Of a DNA stretch of 64,000 bases, positions 45,975-53,300 are shown in pieces; position 1 is the first letter of the stretch; the number at the start of each line of letters is the position of its first letter. Location: NCBI GenBank assembly GCA_013334395.1, contig JAAXXS010000001.1, forward strand, positions 40,723 to 104,722. Reading direction: 5' to 3'. The position numbers and the translations under genes were made by a program. This DNA is from Holophagaceae bacterium (GTDB taxonomy: Bacteria; Acidobacteriota; Holophagae; Holophagales; Holophagaceae). The notes beneath the pieces were generated by a model. The model saw nothing but the letters and a program-made list of their open reading frames with translations, did not search any database and had not been told where the DNA came from.

Positions 45975-47813
45975 ATGAAGCAGTCCAAGCTCCTGATCCA
46001 GACCCTGCGCGAGACGCCGCGCGATGCCGACGTGGTGAGCCAGCAGCTCATGATGCGGGCCGGCATGATCCAGAAGGTGGCCGCCGGCATCTACAGCTAC
46101 CTGCCCCTGGCGTTCCGCAGCATTCGGAAGTTCGAGGAGATCGTCCGCGAGGAGCTGGCCAAGGATGGCTGCCAGGAGCTGCTGATGCCCGCCGTGCTGC
46201 CCGCCGAGCTGTGGCAGGAGAGCGGCCGCTGGAAGTTCTACGGCGACGAGCTGCTGCGCTTTTGTGACCGCAAGGCCAAGGCCGAGCTGGCCGAGCGCCG
46301 CGCGCGGGGCGAGCAGCCGGACGAGCGCGACTTCTTCAACTTCTGCCTGGGCCCCACCCACGAGGAAGTGATCACCGACATCGTCCGCAGGAACGTGCGC
46401 AGCTACAAGCAGCTGCCCATGAACCTGTTCCAGATCCAGACCAAGTTCCGGGACGAGCGGCGACCCCGCTTCGGCCTCATGCGGGGCCGCGAGTTCACCA
46501 TGAAGGACGGCTACTCCTTCCACGTGGATGACGCCTGCGCCGACCGCGAGTACTGGGCCATGTTCAACGCCTACAAGCGCATCTTCGGGCGCCTGGGCGT
46601 GAAGTTCCGGCCCGTCGAGGCCGACAGCGGCGCCATCGGCGGCAGCTTCACCCACGAGTTCCACGTGCTGGCGGGCAGCGGCGAGGACGCCATCCTCAGC
46701 TGCGATGGGTGTGATTACACGTCCAACATCGAGAAGACTGAGGCTCCGAAATTGCCTTGCGGCAATTTCGGAGATAGAAGGGAACTGATACAAGATCACT
46801 TCTGCACACCAGGCGTTGTCGGCCAGGTGGAGCAGGCGGCGGGGATGAAGGATGGCGTGCATGACGGCATGCCGCTCACGCAGACCAGCAAGTTCTTCCT
46901 GTACCGCGCGACCTCTAGTGATGGCGCCACCAAGCTGGTGGGCGCGGTCCTGCGGGGCGACCACGAGGTCAATCCCGTGAAGGTGAAGAACCTCGTTGCG
47001 GCCGCCGAGCTGGAGCTGATGCCCCTGGACGAGGCCGAGGTCTTCACCGGCGCCAAGACCGGCTTCATGGGCCCCGTGGGGCTCAAGGATGTGCAGCTCC
47101 TGGTGGACCGCAGCCTCGAGGGCGCCGTCAACCTCACCTGCGGCGCGAACCGCACCGACTACCACCACTTCGGCCTGGACCCGGCCCGGGACCTGCCGGG
47201 CTGCACCTTCGGCGACCTGCGCGTGGCCGCCGAGGGCGATGTCTGCACCCGCTGCGGCCAGGGTCACTACCAGGCCTTCCGCGGCATCGAGGTGGGCCAG
47301 GTCTTCAAGCTCGGCATCAAGTATTCGAAGGCCATGTCCTGCACCTTCCTCGACGAGCAGGGCAAGGAGAATCCCATGGTCATGGGCTGCTACGGCATCG
47401 GCATCACCCGCACCGTGGCCGCGGCCATCGAGCAGAACTACGACGCTGACGGCATCATCTGGCCCTGGCCCATCGCGCCCTACCAGGTGCAGATCGTCTG
47501 CCTGGACCCCGCCAGTCCCGAGGTGGCGGCGGTCGCCAGCCAGGTGGAGAAGGAGCTGGAAGACGCGGGCTTCGAGGTGCTGCATGACGACCGCGAGGGC
47601 CTCAGCCCCGGCGCCAAGTTCAAGGATGCGGACCTGCTGGGCATTCCCCTGCGCCTGACCGTCGGCGCCCGGGGCCTGAAGGAGGGCATCGTCGAGCTGC
47701 GCGACCGGCGCACCAAGGAGGTCCTCAAGTTCAAGCCCGAGGCCGCCGTGGCAGAAGTCTGCGTGGCCCGGGACCGCCTCCTCCTGGAGCTGGAAACCGC
47801 GGGAGGGCGCTGA
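45975..47813 (+). CDS. proS: Prolyl-tRNA synthetase
   Basis: LIQTLRETPRDADVVSQQLMMRAGMIQKVAAGIYSYLPLAFRSIRKFEEIVREEL; RGREFTMKDGYSFH; MGCYGIGITRTVAAAIEQNYDADGIIWP. Confidence 0.96.
   Translation: MKQSKLLIQTLRETPRDADVVSQQLMMRAGMIQKVAAGIYSYLPLAFRSIRKFEEIVREELAKDGCQELLMPAVLPAELWQESGRWKFYGDELLRFCDRKAKAELAERRARGEQPDERDFFNFCLGPTHEEVITDIVRRNVRSYKQLPMNLFQIQTKFRDERRPRFGLMRGREFTMKDGYSFHVDDACADREYWAMFNAYKRIFGRLGVKFRPVEADSGAIGGSFTHEFHVLAGSGEDAILSCDGCDYTSNIEKTEAPKLPCGNFGDRRELIQDHFCTPGVVGQVEQAAGMKDGVHDGMPLTQTSKFFLYRATSSDGATKLVGAVLRGDHEVNPVKVKNLVAAAELELMPLDEAEVFTGAKTGFMGPVGLKDVQLLVDRSLEGAVNLTCGANRTDYHHFGLDPARDLPGCTFGDLRVAAEGDVCTRCGQGHYQAFRGIEVGQVFKLGIKYSKAMSCTFLDEQGKENPMVMGCYGIGITRTVAAAIEQNYDADGIIWPWPIAPYQVQIVCLDPASPEVAAVASQVEKELEDAGFEVLHDDREGLSPGAKFKDADLLGIPLRLTVGARGLKEGIVELRDRRTKEVLKFKPEAAVAEVCVARDRLLLELETAGGR
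46744..46773. repeat. Perfect palindrome inside proS coding sequence (13-bp arms)
   Basis: CTCCGAAATTGCC-ttgc-GGCAATTTCGGAG. Confidence 0.85.
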
Positions 47814-48286
47814 TGGCCGAGGGCCGGGTTCACCTGACGACCTTCATCGAAGGGATCCTGGTCCATGGCCGGCAGACGCCCTTTGTCCTGCTGGTGCCCT
47901 CGCCCCACAGTCCCCACCGCGGCCTGCTGATGCCCGCCCAGATCCCCTGGTCCCCGGGCTTCCTCCCGACCGCCCTGCTGAACGCCCAGATCGAGGCGGC
48001 CTGGGGCATGCCCTTCCGCTTCGTGGACAGCTCGGTGCTGCCCGTGGTCTTCGACGAGCGCACCAGCCGCCTGCCCACTCCCTGGCTGCTGCGGCTCGAG
48101 GGCCTCGAAGGCCAGCAGCGCCTCTACCTCAGCCACCTGCTCCACACCAAGGCCCCCGAGGACCTGCTGCCGCCGCCCCCGCCGGGCGGCCAGTGGCTCA
48201 GCGAGAAGGGCCTGGAGAACGCCGAGCTGCTGCCGGGCATCCGTCGGCTCTGCCAGGCCGCGCTGGCCGCGACCACCGAAGACTAG
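47813..48286 (+). CDS. Hypothetical protein translationally coupled to proS
   Basis: 157 aa; ATG overlaps proS TGA. Confidence 0.55.
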   Translation: MAEGRVHLTTFIEGILVHGRQTPFVLLVPSPHSPHRGLLMPAQIPWSPGFLPTALLNAQIEAAWGMPFRFVDSSVLPVVFDERTSRLPTPWLLRLEGLEGQQRLYLSHLLHTKAPEDLLPPPPPGGQWLSEKGLENAELLPGIRRLCQAALAATTED

Positions 48287-48430
48287 CCCTCGCCATCCGA
48301 CTCAGGCCCAGGCTGGGCAGGCCGTCTTCCGGCTGCGTGAATCTGCGACAGCAGTGGCTCGGCCTTTGGCCTTATACCGAGGGAGCCAGGTGCCCTGAGT
48401 GTTGCCTGTTATTTTCCGCTGAGAAGGTGG

Positions 48431-48538
48431 ATTGTCACAGTGTGCCAAAATTGACAATTTCAATTAAAATTTATCAAAAATGACATAAAGATAATTATCA
48501 CAACATTTGCACAAATAAATTTCTAGACGATATTGTCA
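48431..48538 (+). promoter_or_regulatory. AT-rich candidate promoter/operator region
   Basis: TTGACA at 48451-48456; ATTGTCA half-sites at 48431-48437 and 48532-48538 and inverted TGACAAT at 48452-48458; 17 G/C in 80 nt over 48451-48530 (hand count). Confidence 0.5.
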
Positions 48539-48604
48539 GCAGGAAGCTCCGGAGGCTAGGCCGAAGGAAGCTCCCCGGGGTGCTGCTCCGGAATTTCCTG
48601 CTGA
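48536..48604 (+). promoter_or_regulatory. Structured 5' leader / candidate cis-regulatory RNA
   Basis: TCAGCAGGAA/TTCCTGCTGA outer stem and TCCGGA/TCCGGA inner stem enclosing a GC-rich apical part, ending 7 nt before ATG at 48612. Confidence 0.5.
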
Positions 48605-48611
48605 GGATTTC

Positions 48612-49595
48612 ATGCGTGCATCCCCCCGAGCCATCCTGCCTGCCGCCAGTGGCGCGGCGCTGCTGGCACTGCTGCTCGGGTGTCCCTCGAAGTCCGGCGG
48701 GAAGGGTGCGGAAGCGGCCCAGGCGATGCCGCCCCAGGTCAACGCGCCAGCGCCGGTGCTGCCTGAGCCGGTCGCACCCGCGCCCGTGGTGCTGGTCGAG
48801 GCCCCGAAGACCCGGACCGCCCGGCCCAGGTCGGCAAAGCCTGTTCCTCCTACCAAGGCCATCGCGCCTGCAATCCCGGCTTCCTCGGCGCACCTGAACG
48901 TGGCCGCTCCCTTGCCTGCCGCGGCCACGCCTGTGCCCCTGCCTGTGCCCCTGCCTGTGGCCGGTGCCGTGCCTGCGCCCGCGACCGCTGCGGCGCCCGT
49001 CCTTCCATCTGCAGCACCGGTCCCTTCAGCCAGGGCCGCCCTTAAAGCCGAGGCCCAGGCCAAGGCCTCCTACCGCCGCTTGGCGGTGTCCTACGGCGCG
49101 CAGATGGGGCTGGTCACGCCCACGAACGGCGGCCTGCGCCTCGCCGCGGGGGGGCCCAGCGTGACGCTGGGTTTCCACGCGACGCTGGACCTGCCGAAGG
49201 GCCTGTGGCTGCGGCCGCGGCTGGACTACACGGTGTTCACCGGCGAGACGCGCAGCAGCACGGCGGCGCCGCTGCCGCAGACGCTGGACACCAAGGTCTC
49301 GAGCCTGGCCCTGGGCGCGGACCTGCTCGTGCCCCTGGGAGCGCACTGGAGCGTGGGCCTCGCGGTGTCCGGAATTCGCTGGTCCGTGGCCAGCACCAAC
49401 ACCGTGACGCCGACGCTGGGCGGGAGCATGACCCTGTCCGGCACCTCGCACTGGACGCGCCTGGGCCTGGGACCCGTCATCACCTTCAAGGTCTCGGACC
49501 ACCTCGAACTCGAGGGCCGAGCGCTGAGCAGCCACTACGGCTACGAGAACCAGCCTGCGGCCATGGCCACCCTCAGCCTCCTCTGGCGCTTCTAG
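48612..49595 (+). CDS. Lipoprotein with Pro/Ala-rich linker and C-terminal outer-membrane beta-barrel-like domain
   Basis: Lipobox LLALLLGC; long Pro/Ala stretch; alternating hydrophobic strands; C-terminal SLLWRF. Confidence 0.6.
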   Translation: MRASPRAILPAASGAALLALLLGCPSKSGGKGAEAAQAMPPQVNAPAPVLPEPVAPAPVVLVEAPKTRTARPRSAKPVPPTKAIAPAIPASSAHLNVAAPLPAAATPVPLPVPLPVAGAVPAPATAAAPVLPSAAPVPSARAALKAEAQAKASYRRLAVSYGAQMGLVTPTNGGLRLAAGGPSVTLGFHATLDLPKGLWLRPRLDYTVFTGETRSSTAAPLPQTLDTKVSSLALGADLLVPLGAHWSVGLAVSGIRWSVASTNTVTPTLGGSMTLSGTSHWTRLGLGPVITFKVSDHLELEGRALSSHYGYENQPAAMATLSLLWRF

Positions 49596-49599
49596 GGCG

Positions 49600-50142
49600 A
49601 TGACCATGACCACGTCTCGCTCCCGCAACTCCGCTTGTCTCTTCGCCGCCGCCGGGCTGCTGCTGGCGGCGCTGGCCTGTGGCGGCGGCAGCCGCAGCAC
49701 CGGCGACCAGGTGGCCACCGCCAACCTGGTGCTGGCGATCACGCCGGCTGTGGCCTCCGTGGCGCCGGGCCAGACCCTGCAGTTCTCGGCCAACACGCCC
49801 TGGGGCAGCGGCGTCACCTGGTCCGTGCAGCCGGCCACAGGCGGCAGCATCAACGCCGCGGGCCTGTTCACGGCCTCCAGCACCCCGGGCCAGTGCCTGG
49901 TGCTGGCGATGTGGAACAACGACGTCCGCTACACCGCCAGCGCGACGGTGACGATCCTGCCGCCACCCCCGGCGGCCGTGATCAGTCCGTCCCTGGTGCA
50001 GGCCTCCGGCGTGCAGCAGACCGTGCCGGGCACCGGCATCGCTCACGCCGCCGTGGTGGGCGAGAGCGTCCCCGCGACGAACGCCGTCGGCAGCGTGGAT
50101 CCCAGCGTGAAAGTGCGGCATGGGTTCGAGCCGCCGAAATGA
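49600..50142 (+). CDS. Lipoprotein with BIG2-like Ig domain
   Basis: LLAALACGGGS lipobox-like; AITPAVASVAPGQTLQFSANTPWGSGVTWSVQPATGGSINAAGLFTASSTPGQCLV. Confidence 0.65.
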   Translation: MTMTTSRSRNSACLFAAAGLLLAALACGGGSRSTGDQVATANLVLAITPAVASVAPGQTLQFSANTPWGSGVTWSVQPATGGSINAAGLFTASSTPGQCLVLAMWNNDVRYTASATVTILPPPPAAVISPSLVQASGVQQTVPGTGIAHAAVVGESVPATNAVGSVDPSVKVRHGFEPPK

Positions 50143-50167
50143 GCCTCCAGAAACGCAAAGGGAAAAC

Positions 50168-50260
50168 GGATCACCACGAAGACCACGAAGACCACGAAGA
50201 AAAGCACACGAAGAACTGATCCACCGCAAAGACACAAAGGCACGAAGAAAAGCAAAGCCA
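50168..50260 (+). repeat. Short tandem words ACCACGAAG (locus B)
   Basis: atcACCACGAAGACCACGAAGACCACGAAGaaaagCACACGAAGaa...gcAAAGACACAAAGGCACGAAG. Confidence 0.7.
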
Positions 50261-50310
50261 GCAAAACCAGTACGGCAGGACCAGACAGCACCACCACCAG
50301 GCTTTTCCCA

Positions 50311-50337
50311 GCTCGGATTCGCGCAGTGAATCCGAGC
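50311..50337. promoter_or_regulatory. Perfect hairpin upstream of the fibre gene
   Basis: GCTCGGATTC-gcgcagt-GAATCCGAGC; ends 44 nt before ATG at 50382; no T-run follows. Confidence 0.5.
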
Positions 50338-50381
50338 AGCACAGCACCACGAGTCACGACCGAATACCCCACAGGTGAACC

Positions 50382-53300
50382 ATGCTCCAGATGTTCCGCA
50401 CGCTCTCCTTTGCCGCAGCCCTTGCCTGCGGTGTGACGCCTCTGTTCGCGCAGGAGCTGCCCCTCGCGGCGGCAGCGGACGCGGCGCCGGCGCCGACGAT
50501 CGCCTACCAGGGGCGGCTCATCGAAGGGACGACGCCGGCCAACGGGGCGCGGCAGTTCGTGTTCAGCATCCTGGACAGCGCGGGGGCGGAGCAGTGGAGC
50601 TCCGGGCAGCAGACGCTGACGGTGAGTGACGGCCTCTACTCGGTGGTGCTGGGCGGCACGGGGATGCCGGGGCTGCCGGCGGCCATGCTGGTCAAGGCGG
50701 GGCTGACGCTGCACATCACGCTCTCGGGGCAGGCGCTGGTGCCGGATGCGACCATCGTGCCGGCCTTCCAGGCGCGCAGCGCGTGGGAAGTGACGGGGAG
50801 TTTCAGCGGGGACCTCAGCGGCACCCAGAACCAGATCCTGATCATGAAGCTGCAGGGGACGCCGCTCGACCTGACCACCAACGCGCCCACGGCGGGGCAG
50901 GCGCTGGTGTTCAACGGCACCAAGTGGGTGCCGAGCACGGTGGTGGGCACTCCGGGCCAGACCGGTCCCCAGGGTCCCCAGGGGCCGACGGGCGTTGCGG
51001 GTCCCAGCGGTCCCACGGGCCTGACCGGTCCCGCGGGCGCCACGGGAGCGCCGGGCCTGAACGGCCTGGACGGACGCACGGTGCTGCACGGCGCGGGGAC
51101 ACCCGTGGCGACCGGCGCGGGCGGTGTGGTGGGGGACTTCTATCTGGATACCGTGGCGAGCGTGCTCTACGGACCGAAGGCCAGCGCGAGCAGCTGGGCG
51201 GGGCTCACGGGCGTGAGCCTGGTGGGACCGGCCGGCGGCCCCGTGGGTCCCGCGGGACCGACGGGACCGACGGGCTCGACAGGTTCCCAGGGTGCGACCG
51301 GCAACACGGGGCCGATGGGCCCCATGGGCTTCACGGGACCCATCGGACCCACGGGCGCCACGGGCGCCGTAGGCCCCCAGGGTGCGCAGGGCACGGCGGG
51401 TGTGGCGGGGCAGACGGTGATCGCGGCGAAGGCGCTGCTGAGTGGCGTGGCGGTACCGACGACGCAGGGCGTGGATGGGGACTTCTACCTGGACACGACC
51501 ACGAGCACGCTCTATGGACCCAGGGCCTCGGGCGTGTGGCCGGTGACGGGGGTCAACATCGTGGGCCCGGCGGGCCAGCAGGGCCTCCAGGGTGTGGCGG
51601 GCGCCACGGGCTCGACCGGTTCCACCGGTGCCACGGGACCACAGGGTCCCATCGGCCTGCAGGGCATCCAGGGGCCCCAGGGCCTGGTGGGCCCCACGGG
51701 CCTGACCGGGGCGACGGGTCCCGAAGGCCTCCAGGGTGTGGCGGGGCCCACGGGCACCAGCGGCGCCACGGGCTCCCAGGGCGCGACGGGCCTGACGGGC
51801 GCTACGGGCCCCCAGGGGGTGCAGGGCATCCAGGGCGTGCAGGGCGTGACGGGCACCAACGGGCAGATCCTGATCGCGGGCAGTGCCGCGCTGTCGGGCA
51901 CGACGAACCCCGCGAACACCGTGGGCGTGGACGGCGACTTCTACGTGAACACGACGACCAATGTGGTCTTTGGACCCAAGGTGGGCGGCGCGTGGCCCAG
52001 TGGCTCCGTGTCGATGGTCGGGCCGCAAGGCCAGGCGGGCGCGCAGGGCGTGCAGGGCCCCCAGGGCCTCGGGGGCGTGAACGGCGTGAACGGCGCGACG
52101 GGCCCCCAGGGTCCCCAGGGCGCGACGGGTCCCGTGGGCCCCCAGGGCAACACCGGCGAGGCCGGCCAGCTCCTGATCGCCGGCAAGGCGGCGCTGTCGG
52201 GGACCGTGAACCCCCTCGCCAGCGTGGGCGTGGACGGCGACTTCTACGTGAACATCACGACGAACATGGTGTTCGGCCCCAAGACCTCCGGCGCGTGGCC
52301 TGGTGGCTCCGTGAGCATCATCGGCCCCGTGGGCCCGGCGGGCGCGCAGGGAACCACGGGCGCGCAGGGCGTGGCGGGTCCGGCAGGGCCTGCGGGCATG
52401 GCCGGCGTGGCGGGACCGGCGGGTCCGGTGGGCCCCCAGGGCCCCATCGGAGCGACCGGCGCCAAGGGCGACACGGGCGCGGCAGGCCAGACCCTGATCG
52501 CGGGGAAGGCCGTGCTGTATGGCACGACGGCCCCGGCGGCGAGCCTGGGCGTGGACGGGGACTTCTACATCAACACGGCGAGCTACGTGCTGTATGGCCC
52601 CAGGACTGCGGGCGCGTGGCCTGTGGCGGGCGTGAACCTGGTGGGCCCGCAGGGTCCGGCGGGGCTGCAGGGCCTGACGGGCCTCCAGGGCGCGCAGGGT
52701 CCGGCGGGCGTGCAGGGCATCCAGGGTTCCACGGGGACGGCCGGTCCGGCAGGTCCCACGGGCAGCTCCGGCGCGGCGGGTTCGGTGGGCCCCCAGGGCG
52801 TGGCGGGCGCCACGGGCGCGGCAGGTGCGCAGGGCGCGCAGGGCATCCAGGGCCCCCAGGGCGTGAAGGGCAGTGACGGGCAGACGCTGGTGGCCGGGAG
52901 CGCGGCGCTGTCGGGGAGCACGAACCCCACGGCGGGCATCGGCGTGGACGGCGACTTCTACGTGAACATCACGACCAATATGCTGTTCGGACCCAAGGCC
53001 AGTGGCGTGTGGCCCGCGGGGTCCGTGTCGATCGTCGGCCCCCAGGGCGCGCAGGGCATCCAGGGCATCCAGGGCGTGCAGGGCCTCGCGGGTGTGAACG
53101 GCATCAACGGCGCGACCGGGCCGCAGGGGCCGCAGGGCGTGGCGGGTCCCACGGGGCCTGAGGGTGCCACGGGCAGTGCCGGTCAGATCCTGATCGCGGG
53201 GAAGGCGGCGCTCTCGGGCGCCGTGAACCCCGCGGCGGGCGTGGGCGTGGATGGCGACTTCTACGTGAACATCACGACGAACATGGTGTTCGGACCCAAG

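Noticed and set aside
45348-47585. 745-aa antisense ORF opposite proS
   Set aside because: Shadow ORF; proS is certain on the + strand.
48290-48430. tRNA or other structural RNA in the gap after 48286
   Set aside because: No cloverleaf or conserved RNA signature could be recognised by eye; a tRNAscan/Rfam run would decide.
48536-48604. c-di-GMP-I (GEMM) riboswitch
   Set aside because: The expected conserved core sequences of GEMM are not present; only a generic structured leader can be supported.
50168-50260. Possible CRISPR-like array at locus B
   Set aside because: Repeat unit only about 9 nt, degenerate and without spacers; no cas genes in the window.
50783-52876. 697-aa +strand ORF in another frame inside the collagen region
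   Set aside because: Frame-shifted reading of the repeat (RGPGGPAG-type sequence); the 50382..59777 frame has signal peptide and coherent domains.
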